A stretch of DNA of 7,279 nucleotides from Rhodospirillaceae bacterium (GTDB lineage: Bacteria; Pseudomonadota; Alphaproteobacteria; Dongiales; Dongiaceae): assembly GCA_016794075.1 (NCBI GenBank), contig JAEUKU010000218.1, forward strand, positions 1-7,279, in the 5' to 3' direction. Positions 1 to 6,084 of this stretch are shown here, in pieces (the stretch's first letter is position 1; every line of letters begins with the position of its first letter). Made by a program: the position numbers and the translations under genes. The notes beneath the pieces are model-generated. The model was not told the DNA's origin. It did not search any database and saw only the letters and a list, made by a program, of their open reading frames with translations.

Positions 1-1226
1 TCCAGCCGCGCCTCGTCCTCGCGCTTGGCGCGGCGCCGGCGCTCCTCCTCCAGCCGCTGGGCCTGTGCCCGCGCCTCTTCCAGCAGCTTCTCGGCCTCCG
101 CCTTGGCCGCGGCGGTGAGCCGTTCGCCCTCCTGCCGCGCCGCCTCCAGGCGCTGCTGCTCCAGCTTCGCCGCTTCCGCGCGCACCGCTTCCAGCCGCGC
201 CGCCTCGGCCTTGGCCGCTTCCTCGATCCGCGCCTTTTCCCGCCGCGCCTGTTCCAGCCGCGCCGCTTCGGCCTGCGCTTCCGCCGCCAGGCGTTCCTTC
301 TCGCGCAGCGAATCCTCGAGCCGCTGCTTCTCCAGCCGGGCGGCTTCCAGCCGCGCCGCCTCGGCCCTGGCCGCCTCTTCGAGCAGAGCCTTCTCGCGCC
401 GTGCCTGTTCCAGCCGCGCCGCCTCGGCCTTGGCCTCGGCGATGAGCCGCTCCTTCTCGCGACGGGCCGCTTCAGCGCGCGAGATTTCGCGGGTCTCCTC
501 CTCGGCGCGCAGGCTCTCACGCCGGGCGTCGTCCAGCCGCCGCGCCTCTTCCAGCTTGGCGGTCTCGCGCCGCGCTTCCTCGACCAGGCGCGCGGCCTCG
601 CGCCGGGCCGCTTCCAGCCGCTCGGCCTCGGCCTTGGCCTCGGCGACCAGGCGCTCCTTCTCGCGCCGCGCCTCTTCCAGGCGTTCGGCCTCCAGCTTTG
701 CTTCCGCCGCGAACCTTTCCTTCTCCAGCCGCGCGGCGTCGCGTTCCGACAGCTCCGGCGCGGGCGCATCCGCCGGCGGCACGACGCGCAGCTGCGGCGT
801 GCCGGCGGGCCTCTGCTCGCCAGGTTTCTGCTTGGCGTCCTTCGGCTTGTTGTCGTCGGCGAAATAGAACCGCGAGGCGCGCTGGAAGGTCAGCTTGGCG
901 CCCGCGTCGCCGTCATCCTGCGAATAGGGCCGGGGCTCGCTGCTGGGCGTGATGGTGTTGCGGAACTTGCGCACCAGTTTCGGCGCGTCATCCGCGGCCG
1001 GGGCCGGCGCCGCGTCGTCCGGGGTCCAGCCCCAGCGCCGCGAGGCGGCGGGGGCGTCGGGCTCGATGGAGAAATTCTCGTCGCCGACCGGCTTCTTGCG
1101 GCGGCCGAAGGTGCGCGGCGCGGCCTCGGCGGGATCGAGCGGATCCGCCGGTGTCGCCTCCGGTTCCGCCCGGGCCTCGCCGCTGCGCGCCTTGCCCGTG
1201 GAGCCCTTCTTGCTGCGTTCGACCAT
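1..1226 (-). CDS. Long alpha-helical (coiled-coil) protein, C-terminus outside window
   Basis: Reading from the ATG at 1226, 408 codons stay open to the window edge, so the C-terminus is missing. Residues 1 to about 158 are rich in Pro, Ala, Asp and Arg and look disordered, with short aromatic patches (WGW near 65-67, FYF near 120-122). From about residue 159 to the edge, roughly 250 residues, the chain is almost only Ala, Glu, Arg, Leu and Lys, with no proline and one glycine. This is typical of a long coiled coil or a charged single alpha helix. REKERL recurs at about residues 188, 256 and 308, the last two exactly 52 residues apart. No signal peptide or membrane segment is visible in the part seen. 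No in-frame ATG lies between 1226 and the upstream in-frame TGA near 1300. The ribosome site is weak (GAGGG very close to the ATG). Composition is like that of TolA-type, cytoskeletal or scaffold helices, but no family can be named without the C-terminus. The gene is certain; the function is unknown. Confidence 0.85.
   Translation of the reverse strand, partial: MVERSKKGSTGKARSGEARAEPEATPADPLDPAEAAPRTFGRRKKPVGDENFSIEPDAPAASRRWGWTPDDAAPAPAADDAPKLVRKFRNTITPSSEPRPYSQDDGDAGAKLTFQRASRFYFADDNKPKDAKQKPGEQRPAGTPQLRVVPPADAPAPELSERDAARLEKERFAAEAKLEAERLEEARREKERLVAEAKAEAERLEAARREAARLVEEARRETAKLEEARRLDDARRESLRAEEETREISRAEAARREKERLIAEAKAEAARLEQARREKALLEEAARAEAARLEAARLEKQRLEDSLREKERLAAEAQAEAARLEQARREKARIEEAAKAEAARLEAVRAEAAKLEQQRLEAARQEGERLTAAAKAEAEKLLEEARAQAQRLEEERRRRAKREDEARL
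150..461 (-). repeat. Two tandem 156-bp units encoding a 52-residue helical repeat
   Basis: Inside the coiled-coil gene, unit A (306-461) and unit B (150-305) both begin with REKERL and then follow the same pattern. Over the first 41 residues I count six differences. The match also shows in the DNA: TGTTCCAGCCGCGCCG occurs at 250 and at 406, 156 bp apart. A third, more diverged copy starts at 665, 204 bp from unit A. Leucines are often spaced 10 to 11 residues apart, which suggests hendecad rather than pure heptad packing. Slippage or unequal exchange could change the helix length here. Confidence 0.7.
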
Positions 1227-1484
1227 GCCCTCGATCGGTCTCGAATTCGCGCCGGCGTCGTGCCGCGCCCGCGTCTGGCCGGCGCGCCGCCGGATCGGTC
1301 AAATGCCCCGAAAATCCAATCCAATGCGCGCGCCGACACCAGCCTGTCACGCTAGGGCGGAAAGGCAAACGCTTTGTTAATGGGCCGCCTAAGCCGTCAA
1401 TTTCCCGACCGGATTCGCCATCCGTTTCGGGTCCCGGACGGCCGCGGCCCCGGCCGGCATCTTTCGTCCGCGCGCGATCGCGCC

Positions 1485-1490
1485 TAGGAT
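1485..1490 (+). promoter_or_regulatory. Possible -10 box (TAGGAT) for the arginase-like gene
   Basis: TAGGAT matches the TATAAT consensus at four of six positions and would give a leader of about 20 nt before the ATG at 1518. The sequence about 17-18 bp upstream (CTTTCG, 1461-1466) is a poor -35 element. The rest of 1227-1484 holds no gene I can support. It must also carry the promoter of the leftward coiled-coil gene, which I could not locate convincingly. Confidence 0.25.
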
Positions 1491-1517
1491 TGGCGGCGAA
1501 GCCGCTGGGGAGCGATC

Positions 1518-2453
1518 ATGCCACATCCCTTGGCCGTCATCGGCGCGCCGAGCAGCGCCGGGGCCTACGCCCCGGGCCAGGAGAAGGCGCCGCAGGCCCT
1601 GCGCGCGGCCGGACTGATCGAGAAGCTGCGCGGCCACGGCCTCGGCGTCGAGGATCGCGGCGACGTGGCCGGCTTCCGCTGGCGCGCCGATGCGGAGACG
1701 CCGCGGGCGATGAACCTGGATGCCGTGGCGCGGGTGGCGCGCGCCACCGCGGTGCATGTGGCGGCAGCCCTGTCCAAGGGCGCGCGGCCGCTGGTCCTCG
1801 GCGGCGATTGCACGGTCGAGATCGGCACCGTGGCCGGCGCGCGCGCGACCGGCGAATCCGTGGGCCTGGTCTATGTCGATTTCGACACCGACCTCAACAC
1901 GCCGGAATCGACCACCGACGGCGCGCTCGACTGGATGGGCGTCGCGCATCTGCTGGGCATCGAGGGCGCGACGCCGGAGCTGGTCAATCTCGGCAGCCAC
2001 GCGCCACTGCTCGGCCCCGACCAGGTGCTGTTCTTCGGCAACGGCAATTCCACCCTGGCCGAGCGCCGGGTGATCGAGGCCAACCGCATGGTGCAGGTCC
2101 CGGCGACCGAGGTGGCGGCCGATCCCGCGGCGGCGGCGCGCTTCGTGCTCGCCGACTGGGCGCAGCGCTTCGACCGCCTGCTGATTCACCTCGACGTCGA
2201 CGTGCTGGATTTCCTCGACCTGCCGCTGGCCGAGAACACCCGACGCAATGTCGGGCTGAAGCTTGACCAGCTGATGATCGCGTTGACCCTGCTGCTGGCG
2301 GCGCCGAATTTCGCCGCCCTCACCATCTGCGAGGTGAATCCCGATCACGGCGCCACCGACGGTTCGACCCTCGCCACCTTCGTCGACGCTCTCGCCGACA
2401 GCTTCGCCGAGGCGCGCCGCATCCGCACCGCCGCCTTGCGCGCGGCGACGTGA
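1518..2453 (+). CDS. Arginase/agmatinase-superfamily protein with altered metal ligands
   Basis: This 311-residue protein has the length and motif order of the ureohydrolase (arginase, agmatinase, formiminoglutamase) superfamily, whose members usually hydrolyse guanidino or formimino groups at a two-manganese centre in the cytoplasm. The visible motifs are GGDCTVEIGT (95-104), DFDTDLNTPE (121-130), DGALDWMG (134-141), HLDVDVLDF (224-232) and CEVNPDHG (271-278). Canonical enzymes have GGDH, DxHxD and SxDxD. Here the first His is Cys98 and the second is Asp123, while Asp121, Asp125, Asp226 and Asp228 are kept. The residue aligning with arginase catalytic His141 appears to be Asp138. The fold call is firm, but arginine as substrate is doubtful, so I give no gene symbol. 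The start has a good ribosome site (GGGGAG, about 6 nt before the ATG). The gene stands alone and ends 4 bp from the convergent PAS gene. No ornithine or urea pathway partner is present. Confidence 0.9.
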   Translation: MPHPLAVIGAPSSAGAYAPGQEKAPQALRAAGLIEKLRGHGLGVEDRGDVAGFRWRADAETPRAMNLDAVARVARATAVHVAAALSKGARPLVLGGDCTVEIGTVAGARATGESVGLVYVDFDTDLNTPESTTDGALDWMGVAHLLGIEGATPELVNLGSHAPLLGPDQVLFFGNGNSTLAERRVIEANRMVQVPATEVAADPAAAARFVLADWAQRFDRLLIHLDVDVLDFLDLPLAENTRRNVGLKLDQLMIALTLLLAAPNFAALTICEVNPDHGATDGSTLATFVDALADSFAEARRIRTAALRAAT

Positions 2454-2457
2454 GGCG

Positions 2458-2985
2458 CTAGCCGCCCGCCAGCGCGTTCCGCCACGCCTCGAGATGCCAG
2501 GATTGCGGCGCGAGGCCGGCCGCGTCCGCTTCCTCGAGCGCCGGATAGCGATGCAGCGCCAGGATGGAATCGACCATGCGGTCGTCGGCCGAGAGCGGAA
2601 AGAACACCCGCTCGGACTCGACGAAGCCGCGGCCGGGAAACGGCATGCCATAGCGGCCGTATTGCGGCCGGCAGGTGGCGGCCACGCGGGTGAGGTCGTC
2701 GATCACCCGGCGACGCGAAGCGGGCGCCACCGCGTCGTCGACGAAGCGGCCCTGGTATTGCAGCTGCGCGGCGGCGCTTTGCGCGGCGCCGACGAGGCGG
2801 AAGCGGAAACGAACCGCGTCGCCCGCCAGCACCACGTCGATCAGGTTGAGGAACGGCAGCCAGGGGCCAAAGCCGCGCGGATCGAGATCGGCGAGAGCGG
2901 CCATGCGCCGGCCCCGCTTCAATTCGCCGAGATAGACGTTCAAGGCCGCGAAGCGCGGATCGAGATCCGCGAAGACCACATCCAT
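2458..2985 (-). CDS. PAS_5-family single-domain PAS protein
   Basis: The 175-residue product fits the short stand-alone PAS proteins (PAS_5 type) that are abundant in Rhodospirillales and related alphaproteobacteria. Family-like segments appear in order: WLPFLNLIDVV (42-52), the strand RFRFRLVGAA (59-68), a Gly-containing loop near 79-84, and ERVFFPLSADDRMVDSILA (125-143), which matches the family's closing 'PLS-dg-vd-ll' strand pair. There is no kinase, cyclase, GGDEF or DNA-binding domain, no signal peptide and no membrane helix. It is therefore probably a cytoplasmic sensory or ligand-binding module acting through an unknown partner. The start is supported by GAGAGGG about 4 nt upstream of the ATG. 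The gene is convergent with the arginase-like gene with almost no gap, so no separate terminator can lie between them. The family is well supported; ligand and partner are unknown. Confidence 0.85.
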   Translation of the reverse strand: MDVVFADLDPRFAALNVYLGELKRGRRMAALADLDPRGFGPWLPFLNLIDVVLAGDAVRFRFRLVGAAQSAAAQLQYQGRFVDDAVAPASRRRVIDDLTRVAATCRPQYGRYGMPFPGRGFVESERVFFPLSADDRMVDSILALHRYPALEEADAAGLAPQSWHLEAWRNALAGG

Positions 2986-3005
2986 GACACCCTCTCTGGC
3001 GACCC

Positions 3006-3017
3006 AATCAAGATTGA
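3006..3017. promoter_or_regulatory. Short dyad upstream of the PAS gene
   Basis: CAATC-AA-GATTG is a perfect 5-bp inverted repeat about 20 bp upstream of the PAS-gene ATG, in a locally AT-richer patch where its promoter would be expected. It could be an operator half-site pair. Dyads this short arise often by chance, so support is weak. Confidence 0.2.
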
Positions 3018-3043
3018 GTGTCGCGGAATCTCGGCAGGGAAGT

Positions 3044-3073
3044 GCAATGCCCTTTGGGCATGGATTGCATTGC
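3044..3073. repeat. Two overlapping alternative hairpins in the 3142-2985 intergenic region
   Basis: ATGCCC-TTT-GGGCAT (3047-3061) is a perfect 6-bp stem with a 3-nt loop. GCAATGC (3044-3050) can instead pair with GCATTGC (3067-3073), a 7-bp stem with a 16-nt loop. The two share bases and cannot form together. The site lies just downstream of the minus-strand gene ending at 3142, so it may be a transcript-end structure for that gene. No T-run follows on either strand, so it is not a standard intrinsic terminator. Confidence 0.35.
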
Positions 3074-3090
3074 CGGCGGTGAGGGCGCCG

Positions 3091-3158
3091 TCAGTCCTTG
3101 GGCAGGGTCAGTCCTTGGGCGACGCCAGTCCTTGGATGGCCTCAGTCCTTCGGCACCG
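3091..3158. repeat. Four tandem copies of a 17-bp unit spanning a stop codon
   Basis: The copies start at 3091, 3108, 3125 and 3142, each exactly 17 bp apart, with the plus-strand core (T/C)CAGTCCTT(G/C)G. On the minus strand each reads AAGGACTG(A/G), and the right-most copy supplies the last codons (Pro-Lys-Asp) and TGA of the minus-strand gene ending at 3142. Three units equal 51 bp, or 17 codons, so the left-most copy presents a second in-frame Pro-Lys-Asp-TGA at 3091-3093. The 3125 copy reads TGG instead of TGA. This looks like recent tandem duplication of the end of the gene. Confidence 0.8.
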
Positions 3159-4134
3159 TCATCGGGTCGACGCGCGACATCGGCACCGCCGCCTCCATCA
3201 CCACCTGCGCGGCCAGCGCCGGGTCGATGCGGCCCTTCATCCCGAGCATCATCTGCTGGGCGGCGACGGCGACGTCGAGCGCCCAGGTCAGCGGGTCGCG
3301 GTTGCCGGCAAGGATGCGCCGCGCCTCGGGCCAATAGCGGTTGAGGGCGTCGCGCGGCAGGATCGTGGGCACGTGCCCATCGGGGAGCCGCGGCAGGCCG
3401 AAGGCGCCGGTGCCCACCGTCTCGGCGCAATGCTTGAAGATCGCGGTCATCTCCGGCAGTTCCTCGGCGCCCAGCGCACGCGCCGCGCCGGCGACGATCT
3501 TCCACACCGAGAGCTGCGCCGGATCAGGCGCGGCCAGGATGGTGTTCAGGAAATCGCCGAAGAAGAAGGTCTCGCCCGAGCGCGTCTCGATGATGACGAA
3601 GGCTTCCTGGATCGCCATCTTGCCGGGGCGCACCTCCGCTTCCCAGATGCCGTGCTGCGCGGCGAACCCGGCCAGCGCGCCGACGACGCTCAGCATGGTC
3701 TCGCATTGTGCCTCGCGCAGGTGGCGGAATTCCCGGTTCAGCCAGGCTTCCAGCATGGCCGGCACATGGTCCGAACCCGGTGCCTGGCCGCTGCCGAAGA
3801 CGCCGAGGCCCTCGGCCACCGCCGGCATGCCCAATGGATCGGCGGGCGGGTTGTCGTTTGAATGCGGGGCCGAAGGCGCGCCCGGATGCGCGCCCGGATG
3901 CGCGCTGGAGTTGTCGGCCGCGCCGGAGCCTTTCTGTGCACGCGGCTCGCTGTCGCGCCGCGCATTGCCGCGTGACGCGGCTTCCGGCGGCGCGCCGCCC
4001 GGCGCGCCCGCTTCGCTGACCGGCGTCTGTCGCTTGCCGAAGCCGCCGGGCTGCGGCTGGAACCGCGGCAGCGAATCCCCGCCCGGTCCGCCTTCGGCGG
4101 CGCCGAACAGAGTCTTCCTGGATCGATCAAACAC
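3142..4134 (-). CDS. Unrecognised protein: disordered N-terminus and helical C-terminal domain
   Basis: I do not recognise the family. From the GTG at 4134 it has 330 residues; the frame extends to a TTG at 4152 (336 residues). I prefer GTG because GGGGA lies 8 nt before it, while the TTG would leave only about a 9-nt leader after the proposed promoter. Residues 1 to about 120 are rich in Gly, Ala, Pro and Ser, with a small HPGAHPGA repeat near 79-86, and look disordered. Residues about 125-320 look folded: helices around 127-160, a likely strand pair near 177-195 containing AFVIIETRSGETFFFGDF, then more helices with a conserved-looking YWPEARRIL (about 267-275) and a Met/Gln-rich helix near 285-300. 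There is no signal peptide, membrane helix or clear catalytic motif. It is transcribed away from the small-protein and patatin-lipoprotein pair from a shared control region. Its stop codon lies in the 17-bp repeat. The coding call is firm from its length and folded domain; the function is unknown. Confidence 0.75.
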   Translation of the reverse strand: MFDRSRKTLFGAAEGGPGGDSLPRFQPQPGGFGKRQTPVSEAGAPGGAPPEAASRGNARRDSEPRAQKGSGAADNSSAHPGAHPGAPSAPHSNDNPPADPLGMPAVAEGLGVFGSGQAPGSDHVPAMLEAWLNREFRHLREAQCETMLSVVGALAGFAAQHGIWEAEVRPGKMAIQEAFVIIETRSGETFFFGDFLNTILAAPDPAQLSVWKIVAGAARALGAEELPEMTAIFKHCAETVGTGAFGLPRLPDGHVPTILPRDALNRYWPEARRILAGNRDPLTWALDVAVAAQQMMLGMKGRIDPALAAQVVMEAAVPMSRVDPMTVPKD

Positions 4135-4153
4135 GTCAAAAATCCCCGACAAT

Positions 4154-4179
4154 CCGCACTAAATCAGAGTATAGTGCGG
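4154..4179. promoter_or_regulatory. Perfect 8-bp dyad overlapping back-to-back -10 boxes
   Basis: CCGCACTA (4154-4161) and TAGTGCGG (4172-4179) are perfect inverted repeats separated by 10 bp. The right side holds TATAGT (4170-4175) on the plus strand, five of six to consensus, with CCGACA (4146-4151) 18 bp upstream as a -35. The same bases read leftward give TATACT (4173 down to 4168), also five of six, with only weak -35 candidates (CTTTGC or TTTGCA near 4190-4194). The dyad therefore sits where a dimeric repressor would block transcription both ways. The sequence is directly visible; regulatory function is inferred. Confidence 0.55.
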
Positions 4180-4274
4180 GCGCGGACTTGCAAAGGGCGA
4201 GCATGCGATTCCGCCCTCGGCACAGGCAAGAGTCGACGCAACTTCCCGCGCTTGGGACCATGATGTGTCGCTTG

Positions 4275-4286
4275 GGAGAGGGGACG
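4275..4286 (+). promoter_or_regulatory. Ribosome binding site fixing the start of the 83-residue gene
   Basis: GGAGAGGGG ends 3 nt before the ATG at 4287, with its GGAGAG part 6 nt away. The same frame is open further upstream (ATGs at 4203, 4260 and 4263, TTG at 4188), but those starts have weaker sites and would add a stretch unlike the rest of the protein. From the proposed plus-strand promoter the leader would be about 100 nt. Confidence 0.55.
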
Positions 4287-4538
4287 ATGCCCACTTTCGT
4301 CAGCGTGCGCGTGATTCATCCGGAGTTGCGCGACATTTATCTCAATTCCGACTACACAATTTCAGCGGGGAAATCTCCCGCCGACACTTTCAGTGTGCCC
4401 ACCGGCCGCACCACATTCGCGACGATCGACGACGATGATTGCGTCGATTTCGAAGCGCCGCTGGTGGTGACGTCGCAGGACGCCGGCAAGCTGCTCACCA
4501 TCATTCTCGCGCCGGTGATTCCGCCGCGACCGATCTGA
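4287..4538 (+). CDS. Small unknown protein (83 residues), first gene of lipoprotein pair
   Basis: I do not recognise this protein. It alternates hydrophobic and polar residues in a way that suggests beta strands: FVSVRVIH (4-11), a turn-rich middle with Gly, Ser, Pro and Thr, an acidic run IDDDDCVDFE (47-56), then LLTIILAPVI near the end (about 70-79). There is one cysteine within the acidic run. No signal peptide or lipobox is visible, so it is probably cytoplasmic. The region is less GC-rich than its neighbours. Its TGA is 13 bp before the ATG of the patatin-like lipoprotein, with that gene's ribosome site in the gap, so the two are probably co-transcribed. A partner, regulatory or chaperone-like role for the lipoprotein is possible, but nothing in the sequence proves it. 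The downstream spacing and strong ribosome site make it a likely real gene. Confidence 0.65.
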   Translation: MPTFVSVRVIHPELRDIYLNSDYTISAGKSPADTFSVPTGRTTFATIDDDDCVDFEAPLVVTSQDAGKLLTIILAPVIPPRPI

Positions 4539-4551
4539 GGGGGAGGAAGCC

Positions 4552-6072
4552 ATGCTCGTGCCGCCCCGCGCCTTGACCAACCGCGTCTTCGCCCTCCTCG
4601 CGCCGGGAATCACGCTCGGCTTCGCCCTCGCGCTGCTCGCCGGCTGCGCCTATCCCGAACGCAACCGGCCAGCCGCGCGCATCAGCGACCGCCAGGGCTA
4701 TCAGTATCATCTGCTCGAACCCACGGGGCTCGAGGACACGCTGGTCATCGTCACCGCGTCGGGCGGCGGCACGCGGGCGAGCGCGCTGGCCCTCGCCGTG
4801 CTGAAGGGCCTCGACCGGGTCGAGCTTGCGGGCGGGCGCACGCTGGCGCAGGAGGTCGACCTCGTCTCCTCGGTATCCGGCGGCAGCGTCACCGCCGGCT
4901 ATTTCGCCTTCGCCGGGCGCGACGGCTTCGACGCGCTGGAGCGCGACTTCATCCGCCGGGACGGCATGAAGCCGCTGCTCTGGGGCGTGCTCAATCCGGT
5001 GGGGCTGGTGCGCTATTTCGCGGTGCCGGGGCCGGAGCGCATCGATCTGCTGATCGACTACCTGAACCAGCAGCTGTTCCACGACGCCACCTTCCAGGCG
5101 CTGATCGACCGCGACACGCGGCCCTATCTGGTGCTCAACGCCGCCGACATGGTGGAGGGCGTGCCCTTCCCGTTCACCCAGCGCAAGCTCGACTTGCTGT
5201 GCAGCGACCTCGCCCAGATCCCGCTGGCCGAGGCGGTCGCCGCCTCCGCCGCCTTCCCGGTGGCGCTGTCGCCGGTCACGCTCAAGAACTACTCCCCCTG
5301 CGCCGCGCAGAAGCAGCCCTGGCCGCCAAGCTGGGTCACCAACAACCTCGATCCGGACGGCACGCCGCAGCGGGACGGTATCTGGTACGCCAATCCGGCG
5401 CGTGCCACGCTCGGCCGGGTGGAGAACGCCTATGCCCTGGGCGACGTGCCGGGGCGCGACGACGACAAGCTCTATGTCCACCTGCTCGACGGCGGCATCG
5501 CCGACAATCTCGGCATCTTCGAGCCCTATCGGATGCTGACGACGCAGGACGCGCTGCCCTCCTTCCTGACCCGCATCAACCGCGGCGACATCAAGAAGCT
5601 GGTCTTCGTCGCCGTCAACGCGCGCTCCTTCGCCACCTCGGAGCTGGATCAGGAGCGCGCCACGCCCGGCATGATCGACATGCTGATGGCCTCGATCAAC
5701 GCGCCGATCGACCGCGCCACCGCCGGCACCGCGGCGCAACTGCGCGAGCTGCTCGACAACGCCTTCCGCCAGATCATCCTCGCCGACCCGGGCAAGGAGC
5801 AGCTGTTCCGCGACCTCGCCGCCAACACCGCGCTCATCTCGATCGATTTCGACGCCATCGTCGATTCCGAATGCCGGCGCAAGTTCCACGCCATCCCGAC
5901 CAGCTGGGCGCTGAGCAAGCAGCAGGTCGACGCGGTGATGGCGGTGGGCCCGGCGCTGCTCGGCAGCGATCCGGCCTTCGCGGACTTGCAGCGCATCGTC
6001 GGCGGCACGCTCGACGCGCCGCTGCCCAGCGTGGCGGAGGCCTGCAGGCTGGTCGACCTGGCGCAGCAATAG
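4552..6072 (+). CDS. Patatin-like phospholipase, predicted outer-membrane lipoprotein
   Basis: The 506-residue protein begins with a basic and then hydrophobic signal (to about 31) and a lipobox LAGC, giving lipid-modified Cys32. Residue 33 is Ala, not Asp, so sorting to the outer membrane is expected. The patatin serine-aspartate dyad is visible: the oxyanion-hole Gly run SGGGTRA (70-76), the nucleophile elbow SVSGGS (107-112) with Ser109, and the DGG motif (313-315) with Asp313. Patatin enzymes hydrolyse acyl groups from phospholipids or related lipids, so this one probably acts at the envelope. The first Gly of the classical GxSxG is Ser107. About 200 residues separate Ser109 and Asp313, and a helical tail of some 190 residues follows. 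A strong GGGGGAGGAA ribosome site precedes the ATG. It follows the 83-residue gene by 13 bp as a likely operon. The family is secure; substrate is unknown. Confidence 0.92.
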   Translation: MLVPPRALTNRVFALLAPGITLGFALALLAGCAYPERNRPAARISDRQGYQYHLLEPTGLEDTLVIVTASGGGTRASALALAVLKGLDRVELAGGRTLAQEVDLVSSVSGGSVTAGYFAFAGRDGFDALERDFIRRDGMKPLLWGVLNPVGLVRYFAVPGPERIDLLIDYLNQQLFHDATFQALIDRDTRPYLVLNAADMVEGVPFPFTQRKLDLLCSDLAQIPLAEAVAASAAFPVALSPVTLKNYSPCAAQKQPWPPSWVTNNLDPDGTPQRDGIWYANPARATLGRVENAYALGDVPGRDDDKLYVHLLDGGIADNLGIFEPYRMLTTQDALPSFLTRINRGDIKKLVFVAVNARSFATSELDQERATPGMIDMLMASINAPIDRATAGTAAQLRELLDNAFRQIILADPGKEQLFRDLAANTALISIDFDAIVDSECRRKFHAIPTSWALSKQQVDAVMAVGPALLGSDPAFADLQRIVGGTLDAPLPSVAEACRLVDLAQQ

Positions 6073-6082
6073 CCGCGCGCGG
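6073..6082. terminator. 10-bp GC palindrome between convergent stop codons
   Basis: CCGCGCGCGG is a perfect palindrome in the 12-bp gap between the patatin-gene TAG and the TGA of the leftward small gene. It could pause transcription from both sides, but as a hairpin it would have almost no loop and there is no T-run. It may only reflect high GC content. Confidence 0.2.
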
Positions 6083-6084
6083 AC

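Noticed and set aside
25..867. Long plus-strand open frame, Ser/Ala/Arg-rich
   Set aside because: It is the reverse complement of the Glu/Ala/Arg/Leu coiled-coil coding sequence; the Ser/Arg-rich product has no domain-like pattern and the minus-strand frame explains the repeats.
890..1368. Two minus-strand frames overlapping the coiled-coil gene start
   Set aside because: They are out of frame with the long helix gene and end inside it; their Arg-rich products look like high-GC shadows.
1366..1380. CtrA-like site (TTAA-N7-TTTG on the minus strand)
   Set aside because: Only one half-site matches TTAA; a single partial match is expected by chance and no cell-cycle gene supports it.
1151..2266. 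Plus-strand 371-codon frame overlapping the arginase-like gene
   Set aside because: Out-of-frame shadow, Arg/Gly/Ala-rich, no motif.
1389..2651. 420-codon minus-strand frame opposite the arginase-like gene
   Set aside because: Plus-strand frame carries intact superfamily motifs and a ribosome site; the antisense product is low-complexity in Gly, Arg, His and Gln.
3091..3158. Could the 17-bp repeats be a CRISPR array or iteron origin?
   Set aside because: Units are directly abutting without spacers, too short and too few for CRISPR, and there is no replication gene nearby; the overlap with a stop codon fits local duplication better.
2494..3861. 455-codon plus-strand frame crossing the PAS gene and the unknown gene
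   Set aside because: It spans two minus-strand genes and the repeat-bearing intergenic region; its product is high-GC shadow sequence without domains.
4501..6069. 522-codon minus-strand frame opposite the patatin gene
   Set aside because: The plus strand has lipobox, Ser and Asp catalytic motifs and a ribosome site; the antisense product is rich in Arg, Gln, Gly, Val and Glu with no fold signal.
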